Below are positions 41,708-50,712 of a DNA stretch of 64,000 nt, in pieces. The notes under the pieces were generated by a model that made no database searches, had not been told where the DNA came from, and saw nothing but the letters and a program-made list of their open reading frames with translations. Source of the DNA: Granulicella mallensis (GTDB lineage Bacteria > Acidobacteriota > Terriglobia > Terriglobales > Acidobacteriaceae); the NCBI RefSeq assembly GCF_014203225.1, contig NZ_JACHIO010000011.1, positions 1 to 64,000 on the forward strand. Reading direction: 5' to 3'. Within the stretch, counting starts at the first letter, position 1. Every line of letters starts with the position of its first letter. Position numbers and translations under genes: made by a program.

Positions 41708-44356
41708 ATGAATCCTCTCAAGTCTTTTCACATTCTTCCCGTGCTGTGCCTATTGGCGTTGAGCTTTTCTCCGGCGCGGGCCCAGAGTGCAGGGCAGACA
41801 AAAGCCGCCGCCAAGGCACAGGGAACTCCCGCCAGGGCCGAGACCAATGCCGCGTCCTTGCCTGCGAGCGACAACATCCTCTACCAGTTCGGGGCGAGCA
41901 GCACCGATGCTGCGGATCCCTCTACCGCCCTCATGCAGGCCAGCGATGGCAACTTCTACGGCGGCACCTACGGAGGAGGTACTTATGGAGATGGCACACT
42001 CTACCAACTCAGCCCGTCCGGCAAGTACACGGTGCTTTACAGTTTTACCGGTGGCAACGACGGCAAGGCCCCCTACAACAGCCCAATCGAAGCCAGCGAT
42101 GGAAATCTCTATGGCGTGACCAACTACTACGGAGCCTACGGGACCTTTCAGACTGGCGGCACGATCTACCAGTACAACCTCAAAACAGGCGTGCTGAGTA
42201 CCGTCCACTCCTTCCAATATGGGGGGACGGCCGGTTTTGGAGAGTTAGTCGACGATGGGAAGGGAACGATCTATGGCACAGCCAACGTCGACGACCCGAC
42301 GGGCAACAATCTAGGCAGCATCTGGTCCTACAACTACCTGACCCAGACCTTTACAACGCTCCACTCGTTTACCGGGGCGGATGGCAATAGTCCCGTTGGA
42401 GGCCTCGTTCTGGCTTCCGATGGAAATCTTTACGGCACAGCTGAGTTCGGCGGTCCCTATGTCTCCGGCAGCCCTTTGGGCTATGGCTATGGCACGGCCT
42501 TCGTTATCGCTCCAGACGGTTCGAACTTCCATGTCTTCCACAACTTCGATGACGGTGGACAGGGCATCGAAGATGGCTGCTGGCCAACCAGCTCTCCGGT
42601 TCAGGGGCCGGATGGGAACCTCTACGGCTTTACCTTCGAGTGCGGTACGCAGGGAAATGGGACCGGTATCTTCTACCAGATCGTGCCGAACGGTGTGAAC
42701 TCGACGCTTCATAGCATCTATGACTTCCAGGTTGGTGACGGAAACAATCCGCTCCACGGACGGCCCTTCCTTGGAGGTGACGGCAACTTCTACATTGCCG
42801 GTTCTGAAGGTGGATCTCATAGCTCCGGACAGGTGATGCAGATCAGCCCCACCGGCACGAAAGCCGATGTGTACGACTTTGGCTCGAACGCGGCAGATGG
42901 TTTCAATATTCAGACGCAGCCCTTTGAATCGACAGACGGCAATCTCTATGGCGTGGCTTCGTCTGGTGGACCCCATTATCAGGGAAACATCTACCAGATT
43001 CTGACCACGCTGCCTCCTGCGATTACCCTTACCCCGAGCACGGCGAATGTAAATCCCGGCGACTCTCTTACCCTCACGTGGTCGGTCACGAACGCATTCT
43101 CCACCAATGCTAAGGCCTGCTTCGCTTATAGCTCCGACAACTCCTGGACTGGCTCAGTCGCGACGACGGGTAGTGCGACGGTGAAGCCTACGCTTGCCCT
43201 GGGCATTCTGACCTATTCGTTTACCTGCAGTGGCAGTGAGACGGCTACGGCTACGATCGTCGTCGGAACGATTCCTCCGCAGATTACGACGACCAACCTG
43301 CCAGGCGGCATGGTCAGGGCCGCCTATGCGCAGACCATTGGTTTGCTCGGAGGAACGTCGCCCTATATCTGGAGCATTACCGCCGGCAGCCTGCCGTCCG
43401 GACTAGTGCTGTCGGCCAGCACTGGTGTTATCTCCGGAACTCCGACGCAGAGCGGGACGAGCTCTTTCACCGTGCAGGTGAAGGACTCGGAGAGCACTCC
43501 TTTGACGGCGACCGCTGCTCTCAGCATCGTTGTCGTTCCGGCTCCGCTGGTGCCTCCCACGGTGGCTGTCAATGCAAGCCCCTCCAGCATTGTGCTGGGG
43601 AAGAGCACATCGCTGACGGCGACCGTAACCGGCCTCGCCAATGTGCCCACGCCGACGGGCACTGTGCAGTTCGCTGCCAGCGGAAGTGCTCTGGGTGCGC
43701 CGGTTCAACTGTCGAATGGCACGGCGACGCTGCCAGGCCAGGCGCCTACAGCGACCGGCTCCTATGGAATCACTGCCACGTACTCCGGTGACATCAACTA
43801 CACCGCCGGAAACGTAGCGACAACCACGCTGACCGTAACGGCTCCTACTCTTGCGGCAATTGTGGCGACACCCGACACCGTGATGATCCCCAGCGCAGGT
43901 GGGAATGGATCGACGATGTTGAAGGTCCTCAACTTTCCTGACGCTTCTGTCTCGTTCGCCTGCTCCGGTCTGCCCAAGGGAGCCGCCTGCAGCTTTGGCG
44001 CTTTGAGCAGTTCGAGTACGTCTGCTCTCCAGATCACTACGACCGGCGGCGGCAGTGCGAGCCTCGTTCAGCCTGCAAATGGAATGGGCACGCGCCTGAT
44101 GTATGCGCTGACGCTGCCTGGACTCTTTGCGGTCGCAGGCCTCTTCGGCAGAAGGAAAGGATATCTCCGGTGGCGCAAGATGCTGATGTTGGCGGTGCTG
44201 TTCTGTATGGGCGGGCTGATGACGGCTTGTTCCGGCGGTAGTGGGACCAGCGCTCCCGTAAACGATGCGACTCCCTCCGGTACAAGCACAGTCATCGTGA
44301 CGGCGACGGATGGCAGTCAGTCCGCCGCTCTCAACCTGACGATCGTCGTGCAATAA
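41708..44356 (+). CDS. secreted GloVer-repeat / Ig-like protein with C-terminal membrane and Cys motif
   Basis: 882 residues from the ATG at 41708. The signal peptide ends at about PARAQ. Residues 55-430 contain tandem ~50-60-residue units with recurring GNLYG / LYSFTG / ASDGN..Y phrases, the 'choice-of-anchor tandem repeat GloVer' family. A putative Ig domain (LPGGMVRAAYAQTIGLLGG) and a Big_3-type Ig-like repeat (PTGTVQFAASGSALG) follow. Near the C-terminus there is a hydrophobic stretch, FGRRKGYLRWRK, a second hydrophobic stretch, and LMTACSGG, then a short beta-like tail. It is probably in an operon with the S53 peptidase 82 bp downstream. Function unknown; likely surface adhesion or glycan contact. 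Confidence 0.8.
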   Translation: MNPLKSFHILPVLCLLALSFSPARAQSAGQTKAAAKAQGTPARAETNAASLPASDNILYQFGASSTDAADPSTALMQASDGNFYGGTYGGGTYGDGTLYQLSPSGKYTVLYSFTGGNDGKAPYNSPIEASDGNLYGVTNYYGAYGTFQTGGTIYQYNLKTGVLSTVHSFQYGGTAGFGELVDDGKGTIYGTANVDDPTGNNLGSIWSYNYLTQTFTTLHSFTGADGNSPVGGLVLASDGNLYGTAEFGGPYVSGSPLGYGYGTAFVIAPDGSNFHVFHNFDDGGQGIEDGCWPTSSPVQGPDGNLYGFTFECGTQGNGTGIFYQIVPNGVNSTLHSIYDFQVGDGNNPLHGRPFLGGDGNFYIAGSEGGSHSSGQVMQISPTGTKADVYDFGSNAADGFNIQTQPFESTDGNLYGVASSGGPHYQGNIYQILTTLPPAITLTPSTANVNPGDSLTLTWSVTNAFSTNAKACFAYSSDNSWTGSVATTGSATVKPTLALGILTYSFTCSGSETATATIVVGTIPPQITTTNLPGGMVRAAYAQTIGLLGGTSPYIWSITAGSLPSGLVLSASTGVISGTPTQSGTSSFTVQVKDSESTPLTATAALSIVVVPAPLVPPTVAVNASPSSIVLGKSTSLTATVTGLANVPTPTGTVQFAASGSALGAPVQLSNGTATLPGQAPTATGSYGITATYSGDINYTAGNVATTTLTVTAPTLAAIVATPDTVMIPSAGGNGSTMLKVLNFPDASVSFACSGLPKGAACSFGALSSSSTSALQITTTGGGSASLVQPANGMGTRLMYALTLPGLFAVAGLFGRRKGYLRWRKMLMLAVLFCMGGLMTACSGGSGTSAPVNDATPSGTSTVIVTATDGSQSAALNLTIVVQ

Positions 44357-44438
44357 AGCGCTACAGAAACGTACGAGGATGCGAGGTCTCTAAGCCGAGC
44401 CGCTCGCCTTGTCCTGCACCACTTTTCAGGAGCTTCCG

Positions 44439-47400
44439 ATGAAACTGAACTTCCGTATGCCGTCCTCTCTCAAGTCCGTATTGCCCGCTGCGCTGCTGGC
44501 CTTTTCAGTGAATGCTGCCAGTGCGCAGGCTGCTCCTCAGATCAAGCAAAGAGTGAACGACGCTGAAGTCGTTGCGCTGCAGAACAACGTCCATCCTCTC
44601 GCGAAAGCGATCTACGATCAGGGCGCGGTTCCGGACTCTACTCCGACAGGCCGGTTGACCCTGACTCTGAAGCGTCCAGACGCGCAGGAGAATGCTCTGC
44701 ATCAGTTCCTTGCGGACGTTCAGACAAAGGGAAGCCCGAACTATCACAAGTGGCTTACCCCGGCGCAGTTCGGGCAGAAGTATGGGCCGGCTGACTCAGA
44801 CCTCGCACAGGTTGAGTCCTGGCTGCAGTCTCATGGTTTCAGTATCGATAAGGTTGGTGCAGGTCGAACGGCCATCGAGTTCTCCGGAACTACCGGACAG
44901 GTCGCGAACGCCTTCCACACGTCGCTTCATACCTACAGCGTCAACGGAGAAGTGCATCATGCGAATGCTACCAATCCACAGATTCCCTCTGCGCTCGCGC
45001 CGGTGATCGCGGGGGTTGGGTCCTTGAATGACTTTCACGCCAAGTCGCAAGCGCAGACGCTGGGCCGAGCCAAGTACGATGCGACCTCGCATAAAGTGAT
45101 TCCACAGTGGACGACTCCCGACGGCGCGGGTGGAGTCTATTACGCCGTTGGTCCGAAGGATTTCGCGACTCAGTACAACGTCACTCCGCTCTACAGCGCC
45201 GGTACGAATGGTGCCGGTCAGACCATCGGCATCATCAATGAGTCCAACATCGATTTGGGAATCGTCCAGGCTTATCGAAAGCTCTTTGCCCTGGATACGA
45301 ATTCCGCTGCTCCCAATCTTCCTCACATCATCATCGATGGTAACGATCCTGGGCTTTATGCTCCTGCCCTGACCGAAGCTTATCTGGACGTGGAGATGGC
45401 TGGAGCTGTGGCCCCGCAAGCCACCGTCAACCTGTATATCGCTGCCAGTACCGACTACAACGATGGCCTTGATCTTGCCATGCTGCGCGCCGTGGAGGAC
45501 GACACGGCTACGGTCCTTAGTTTGAGCTTCGGCACATGCGAAGCCGAAGAGGGTGCGGGTTATCTGGCGTACATCAATTCTTTGTGGGAACAGGCTGCTG
45601 CCCAGGGGCAAACGGTGATGGTCTCCTCTGGCGATAACAGCTCCGCCGGTTGCGATAATCAGAACGATCCGTTCGATGCTGCAGACGGTTTGCAGATCAA
45701 TGGACTGGCTTCTACTCCATGGAACATCGCGGTGGGCGGCACCGACTTCTACTACAGCGATTACGCTACCGGCGGAGCAAGCAGCGCGCAGGACTGGAGC
45801 GCAACGAACGATGCAAGCCTCGGCTCACTCCTTCATCCGCTTCCTGAACAGCCCTGGAATAACAGCTCTTATGGCTTGAATATTAATCCGACCACTGGTG
45901 TTTCCATTGTGGGGGGTAGTGGTGGACAGAGTACCTGTGCGGTTGCTGGCGGGCCTCTGGCCGGAACGAATGCTCTTACCTCGCAGGGGCTGTGCCTTGG
46001 GCTCGGAGGCTATCCGAAACCCGCGTGGCAGGCAGGCCCTGGCGTTCCCGACGACAAAGTGCGCGATATTCCGGACGTCTCACTATTTGCCGCTTTTGCC
46101 GCAAATAATAGCTTCTATGCCATCTGTGCCGCTACCGGAGATTGTGTCAATACTGACCCGAATACGAACTCTGTCTCCTATACCTCGGTAGGTGGAACCT
46201 CGGCCTCTACTCCTGCCTTTGCAGGCATCATGGCGCTCATCAATCAGAAGTATGGACCCCAGGGGCAGGCCGACGCGGTTCTTTATCCACTGGCTGCGAA
46301 GATGCCGTCGATTTTTCACGATGTTACGTTGGGTTCCAACAACGTACCGTGCAGTGTGCAGGGCGGCTTGCAATGTTCAAAAGACAAGACCGGCACGGGA
46401 GCTTCTCTACAGGAGTGGCCGGCGACAGTGGGCTATGATCTTGCCTCGGGGCTCGGCAGTGTGGATGCCAACGCGCTGGTCTCAAACTGGAATAGCGTTA
46501 GCCTGAGCTCCACCAGTGTTGCGTTCCAGGCGACACCCACAACCATCACCCACGGCCAGACGGTGAACTTACTCGCGAACGTCGTCGCGAATTCAGGTTC
46601 AGGAGTTCCTACGGGAGCCGTTGCCGTTGTGGCAGATACACCCCTTCCTTCTAATCGCGGACAGCTTGCCATGACGCTCGACAGTACGGGGGCCGGCGCT
46701 TCCAGCGTCAGCTTCCTGCCCGGCGGTACTTACAACATGCACGCTAGTTACAGCGGAGATGCGACCTTCGCAGCCAGTCAGTCCGCGCCTGTTTCCATTA
46801 CGGTGAAGCCGGAGAGCAGCATCATTCTGGCGGGTGCATTTCAGAACCAGACGAGTCCCTATGGTTCGCAGACCCCGCTTGGACCGTCGGTAACCTATGG
46901 CACCATCGTGGGCATTGATCTGCAGATTGGTGGCAGCGCCGGCAGCGTGAATGGCATCGCCACCGGGACGGTTACAGTGCAGGACAACGGCACCGCGATT
47001 GCAACACTGCCTCTCAACGCGAATGGTGCGACTGTTCTTTCCTCGGGAACGTGGACCCTGGGGCAGCATAGTCTTACCTTCAGCTACTCCGGCGATCCCA
47101 GTTACAACGCAACGACCACCAGCAATCCTAAAGGTCCACTGACCTTCACCGTAACCAAGGGACTTACTCAGATTGGCACGGTTGCTAACTCCACCTCTTT
47201 TTCTGCTGGTGGTACGTTAGTGGTCCAGGCCCAGGTAACCGGGCAAAATAGTGGGTTATCTCCCACAGGCAACGTGACGTTCACGCTGGGAAGTCTTACC
47301 CGGACCGTGCCGCTTTCGGCGACATCGAATGGCGTAGGGTTTGCTACTGGAACGTTTACCAACCTGGCTGCCGGCACCTTCAGCCTGGGAGTAAGTTACG

Positions 47401-48359
47401 CGGGAGACAGTAACTGGAGCAGTTCGACGGCATCTCCTCAAACAGTTACGGTCACCGGCGCCTCCACCTTGTTGCCCACAACCACGGTGGTCACCAGCGA
47501 TCCTGTAGACCTTACAACCATCGTCCCTGGGACCTTGATTACGCTGACAGCGAAGGTAACCGGTTCTTCTGTCGCGCCTACCGGCGGAGTGTACTTCGTC
47601 TCAGATGGCCAGCTCTTCAGCTCCGGCAACAGCCCTCAAGTGACGCTTGTTCCGGGGAGTGGTGGCACCTCGACGGCGACCATCACCTTTACCGCTGCGA
47701 ACTCTTCCGCCGGCTCGAATCAGCTCTATGTGATCTATCTCGGCGATAAGGTCTACAACACTTCAAGCAGTCCTGTGCTGATGTTCAATAACCTGCAGGG
47801 GGACTTTTCGATCCTCAATAACAATCCAACGGTTACGGTAGCTGCTGGTTCTCCTGCATCCGTAAATCTAACGCTGAGTTCCAATAATCAGTTCAGTGGG
47901 AAAGTAACTCTGACCTGTGCTGTTACCGGCAGTGGCACGGTTGTACCGCTCTGCACTGTGCCGGGTACGGTGGCCGTTGCTACCACGGGACAAGCCACAG
48001 CCTCTGTTCAATTGGTAACCTCGATTCCTCCTGCGACTACGTCTCAATTGGCACAACCAGCAACGAGAAGATGGTTCGCTGGAGGTAGTGGAATCGCAGC
48101 CTTTGCCTGCCTTCTCCTGTTTGGGGTTCCATCACGGAAGCGCAAATGGACGGTGGCGCTTGGCTTTGTTCTATCGGTGACACTCCTGGGCGTGATGGGT
48201 GGTTGCAGCGGCGGCAGCAGCCCGCCGGTTACTACTGCTCCACCCAGCCCAACTCTTGTTCCGGCCGGGGCCTACAAGGCCGTGATCACTGCAACGGACG
48301 GAGTCATTACCCACAATGTCGTGGCAAATATCGTAATAACAGCCACGTCGACTAACTAA
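44439..48359 (+). CDS. pro-kumamolisin S53 peptidase with Ig-like repeats
   Basis: 1306 residues from the ATG at 44439 (AGGAG 6 nt upstream). A signal peptide is followed by the pro-kumamolisin activation domain (about residues 50-190; NYHKWLTPAQFGQKYGP). The sedolisin catalytic domain has Glu and Asp in EAYLDVEMAG, the oxyanion Asp in SSGDNSSAGC and the serine in GGTSASTPAFAGIM. GYDLASGLGSVDANALV ends the catalytic unit. Several Ig-like repeats follow. The C-terminus repeats the hydrophobic / SRKRKW / hydrophobic / MGGCSGGSS pattern. Sedolisins are acid-active endopeptidases, suiting an acidic soil habitat. It lies downstream of the GloVer gene. Confidence 0.9.
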   Translation: MKLNFRMPSSLKSVLPAALLAFSVNAASAQAAPQIKQRVNDAEVVALQNNVHPLAKAIYDQGAVPDSTPTGRLTLTLKRPDAQENALHQFLADVQTKGSPNYHKWLTPAQFGQKYGPADSDLAQVESWLQSHGFSIDKVGAGRTAIEFSGTTGQVANAFHTSLHTYSVNGEVHHANATNPQIPSALAPVIAGVGSLNDFHAKSQAQTLGRAKYDATSHKVIPQWTTPDGAGGVYYAVGPKDFATQYNVTPLYSAGTNGAGQTIGIINESNIDLGIVQAYRKLFALDTNSAAPNLPHIIIDGNDPGLYAPALTEAYLDVEMAGAVAPQATVNLYIAASTDYNDGLDLAMLRAVEDDTATVLSLSFGTCEAEEGAGYLAYINSLWEQAAAQGQTVMVSSGDNSSAGCDNQNDPFDAADGLQINGLASTPWNIAVGGTDFYYSDYATGGASSAQDWSATNDASLGSLLHPLPEQPWNNSSYGLNINPTTGVSIVGGSGGQSTCAVAGGPLAGTNALTSQGLCLGLGGYPKPAWQAGPGVPDDKVRDIPDVSLFAAFAANNSFYAICAATGDCVNTDPNTNSVSYTSVGGTSASTPAFAGIMALINQKYGPQGQADAVLYPLAAKMPSIFHDVTLGSNNVPCSVQGGLQCSKDKTGTGASLQEWPATVGYDLASGLGSVDANALVSNWNSVSLSSTSVAFQATPTTITHGQTVNLLANVVANSGSGVPTGAVAVVADTPLPSNRGQLAMTLDSTGAGASSVSFLPGGTYNMHASYSGDATFAASQSAPVSITVKPESSIILAGAFQNQTSPYGSQTPLGPSVTYGTIVGIDLQIGGSAGSVNGIATGTVTVQDNGTAIATLPLNANGATVLSSGTWTLGQHSLTFSYSGDPSYNATTTSNPKGPLTFTVTKGLTQIGTVANSTSFSAGGTLVVQAQVTGQNSGLSPTGNVTFTLGSLTRTVPLSATSNGVGFATGTFTNLAAGTFSLGVSYAGDSNWSSSTASPQTVTVTGASTLLPTTTVVTSDPVDLTTIVPGTLITLTAKVTGSSVAPTGGVYFVSDGQLFSSGNSPQVTLVPGSGGTSTATITFTAANSSAGSNQLYVIYLGDKVYNTSSSPVLMFNNLQGDFSILNNNPTVTVAAGSPASVNLTLSSNNQFSGKVTLTCAVTGSGTVVPLCTVPGTVAVATTGQATASVQLVTSIPPATTSQLAQPATRRWFAGGSGIAAFACLLLFGVPSRKRKWTVALGFVLSVTLLGVMGGCSGGSSPPVTTAPPSPTLVPAGAYKAVITATDGVITHNVVANIVITATSTN

Positions 48360-48368
48360 AGATGTTCC

Positions 48369-48410
48369 AACGCAAAAATGCCGCCCGCTGATAGGACGGC
48401 ATTTTGCGTT
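48369..48410. terminator. bidirectional terminator hairpin
   Basis: The arms AACGCAAAAATGCCG (48369-48383) and CGGCATTTTGCGTT (48397-48410) pair with one bulged A. The A/T-rich stem base gives a T-run on each strand. It sits 9 bp after the peptidase stop and just beyond the stop of the convergent small membrane protein gene. Confidence 0.75.
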
Positions 48411-48427
48411 GCCTCCTACGTGTCTTC

Positions 48428-48571
48428 CTAGAAAACTTTTAGCAGGAGCAGAATGATGACAATCAACAGAATCAAACTGATGCCACCACCTCCGTAGTAA
48501 CCCAGACCAGGTCCCATGCGATAGCCGCCAAAACCAAAAACCAAAAGCAAGATGAGCAAAATGATGAGCAT
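48428..48571 (-). CDS. 47-residue small membrane protein (DUF3309-like)
   Basis: The ATG at 48571 is preceded by GGGAG 7 nt upstream. The 47 residues comprise a hydrophobic N-terminal helix (MLIILLILLLVFGFGGY), a Gly/Tyr-rich turn (GPGLGYYGGGG), and a second hydrophobic helix ending LLLLKVF. This two-helix, glycine-hinge pattern resembles the small DUF3309 proteins that are often stress-induced. The good Shine-Dalgarno sequence and the terminator on its 3' side support a real gene. The function is unknown. Confidence 0.7.
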   Translation of the reverse strand: MLIILLILLLVFGFGGYRMGPGLGYYGGGGISLILLIVIILLLLKVF

Positions 48572-48740
48572 AAATGTTCTCCCTGTACCTCTATGATGCT
48601 TTTTGCGCGTGCGGCAGCTGAATATTTTGAGAAAGAATGCAAAGCCTGCCCTTCTGCTTGTTTCTGAGAACTATTCGTCCTTCTTTTGGTGAGCGCTTGC
48701 ACGTTTTTGAGAGATTAAGCATCTCAATGCTTGGCTCACT

Positions 48741-49430
48741 ATGATTGTCCCGATAGTAGAAGAACATGAGTGGATCAACTGTCTGGATGCCTTGGCATCC
48801 TGGCAACCACCTGCGGCATCTCTTTTAGTTATCGCGCCTCACCCCGATGACGAGACATTAGCCGTTGGGGGATTGATTGCCGCGCATCGTGCGAAAGGCC
48901 TTGAGGTAATCGTTGCCGCAGTAACTGACGGTGAAAATGCGTACCCAGATTTCCCCGGACTGGGAGACCTGCGTTCCGGCGAGCAGAGAGAAGCTCTAAA
49001 TCGACTTGGAGTTGGTGCTGACAATATCGTTCGCCTCAAGTTGTCGGATAGCGGTGTCGCTTCTCAGGAGCGACTGCTGGTAGAGCAGTTAATGCCACTG
49101 GTCTCTCGCTCTACTTCTATCGTTGCTCCCTGGCGAGGGGACTTTCACCCGGACCATGAGGCTTGTGGCCGCGCTGCCGAAGAGGTGGCAAGACGGACCG
49201 GTGCGAGTCTTACCTCCTATTTTTTCTGGACATGGCATAGGGGAACGACAGAGCTACTGCAGGAGATGTCTCTCCGCTCCTTTTCCTTGAGCGATGAGTC
49301 GCTGCTCGCCAAGAGCGAGGCGCTTCTCTGCCACCGGTCTCAGTTAGCTCGCGAATCGGGCGACCCTATCTTGCCTGAGTCGTTGTTAGCTCCCGCGAGG
49401 CGTTCCTTTGAGGTTTTCAGCATCGGATGA
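48741..49430 (+). CDS. PIG-L (LmbE-like) family deacetylase
   Basis: 229 residues. The zinc-binding signature HPDDETLAVGG is near residue 37, followed by AAVTDGENAY, and the third-ligand region HPDHEACGRAAEE near residue 136. PIG-L enzymes remove N-acetyl groups from GlcNAc-containing conjugates. It starts a tightly coupled set: its stop shares ATGA with the methyltransferase start. No Shine-Dalgarno sequence precedes the ATG. The operon suggests a deacetylated amino-sugar product that is modified further. Confidence 0.87.
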   Translation: MIVPIVEEHEWINCLDALASWQPPAASLLVIAPHPDDETLAVGGLIAAHRAKGLEVIVAAVTDGENAYPDFPGLGDLRSGEQREALNRLGVGADNIVRLKLSDSGVASQERLLVEQLMPLVSRSTSIVAPWRGDFHPDHEACGRAAEEVARRTGASLTSYFFWTWHRGTTELLQEMSLRSFSLSDESLLAKSEALLCHRSQLARESGDPILPESLLAPARRSFEVFSIG

Positions 49431-50002
49431 ATATAGAGACAACAAGCCGGGATTTTTTTGAGCAGAAATATCTGAAGAATGCCGACCCCTGGTCGTTTGC
49501 ATCCAGTAGCTACGAGCAATGCCGGTATGACGCGATCTTTCGTTCGCTGAATCATCGGCGCTATCGGCATGGCTTCGAGCCGGGTTGTTCTATCGGTCTG
49601 CTGACAGAGCGGCTGGCATCGGTCTGTCAATATGTCGATGCTATGGATATTTCGCCGACAGCCGTTCGATATGCACGAGAGCGCTGTCGTGGCTTGTTGA
49701 ATGTCGATATTGAGTGTGGAGCGTTACCGGACCTTATTCCGATAGGTTCCTTCGATCTTGTAGTGCTCAGCGAGATTGGTTATTACTTCGACGAAGAAGA
49801 GTTAGAGAGACTGGCTAAGAACATTCTTTCCCAGATGAGTATCTCCGGTGTTCTGGTCGCAACGCACTGGCTCGGAGTCTCAGAAGATCATCTGCTAAGT
49901 GGTGAGCGCGTGCATGAGATTCTGGGGTCTCTTCAGGGGCTTGTTCATGAGCATGCGGAACATCACGCCGGGTTTCGGTTGGATAGGTGGAAACGGATAT
50001 GA
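49427..50002 (+). CDS. NodS-like SAM-dependent methyltransferase
   Basis: 191 residues, a full-length class I methyltransferase. FFEQKYLKNADPWSFASSSYE at the N-terminus is the NodS-family entry motif; the SAM loop is GFEPGCSIGLLTERLA, and VDAMDISPTAVRYARER is the acidic-loop region. NodS N-methylates the deacetylated amino sugar of Nod factors. In some genomes this domain is fused to a PIG-L deacetylase in one protein, as I recall, which supports a joint reaction. It is coupled by 4-bp overlaps to both neighbours. Confidence 0.85.
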   Translation: MNIETTSRDFFEQKYLKNADPWSFASSSYEQCRYDAIFRSLNHRRYRHGFEPGCSIGLLTERLASVCQYVDAMDISPTAVRYARERCRGLLNVDIECGALPDLIPIGSFDLVVLSEIGYYFDEEELERLAKNILSQMSISGVLVATHWLGVSEDHLLSGERVHEILGSLQGLVHEHAEHHAGFRLDRWKRI

Positions 50003-50712
50003 GCAGTGCTCTCCAACATATGAGTGTGTTGATTCCTGCGCGCAATGAAGAGGAGCTATTGCCTCGGTGTCTTCGATCCATCTTTGCGGCATGTTCCTTG
50101 TTGCCGCTGTCTGTGAGCTGGGATGTAGTCGTTGCCGTGGATAGCTCCACCGATAGGACCTTTGAGATCGCGGAATGCGTGCTGCGTGGTCGCGGAGTCG
50201 CCATCCGCACCGATGCAGGCGCGGTGGGGAAAGCCCGAGCGCTGGCCGCTGCCGTAGCTCTTAAGCGTTATCGCGGTCCGCGAAACTGCTGCTGGCTGGC
50301 CAATACCGATGCTGACTGCAGCGTTCCTGAGACGTGGCTGAGGGATCAATGGGAACTGGCGGCAGCTAACGTAGAGGCCTTTGCGGGCACCGTCGATGTC
50401 GACACCTTCCAGGAGCATCGTGCAGGTGTGGATGACCTGTTCCGAGCGAGCTACCGAATCTTTTCCGATGGCACGCATCCCCACGTTCACGGCGCGAATC
50501 TCGGAGTGCGCGCAGATGCGTATCTAAGAGTGGGCGGATGGCGGCATCTTGAAACCGCCGAAGATCATGATCTGTGGAATCGACTGCGGATTGCGGGGTC
50601 CAGGCGGGCTTCGGTCGGCCGGATGAAAGTTCTGACCAGCGGCAGAAAGGTCGGGCGCGCGCCTTATGGATTTGCCCAGGCGCTTGCAGCGCATGATGAG
50701 GTGGCGGCATGA
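49999..50712 (+). CDS. family 2 glycosyltransferase
   Basis: 237 residues from the ATG at 49999, sharing ATGA with the methyltransferase stop. The GT-A core is clear: VLIPARNEEELLPRCLRSI, VVVAVDSSTDRT, the DxD-like ANTDADCSVP, and a later AEDHDLW (ED-like catalytic acid region). No membrane helix is seen, so it is probably a soluble or peripherally bound transferase. It should add a sugar to the deacetylated/methylated intermediate or build the substrate of PIG-L. Confidence 0.86.
   Translation: MSSALQHMSVLIPARNEEELLPRCLRSIFAACSLLPLSVSWDVVVAVDSSTDRTFEIAECVLRGRGVAIRTDAGAVGKARALAAAVALKRYRGPRNCCWLANTDADCSVPETWLRDQWELAAANVEAFAGTVDVDTFQEHRAGVDDLFRASYRIFSDGTHPHVHGANLGVRADAYLRVGGWRHLETAEDHDLWNRLRIAGSRRASVGRMKVLTSGRKVGRAPYGFAQALAAHDEVAA

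Noticed and set aside
42000-43000. Repetitive coding DNA in the GloVer gene that might look like a tandem repeat or CRISPR-like array
   Set aside because: Units are protein repeats of variable length in frame (LYSFTG, GNLYG phrases); no short identical DNA repeats with unique spacers.
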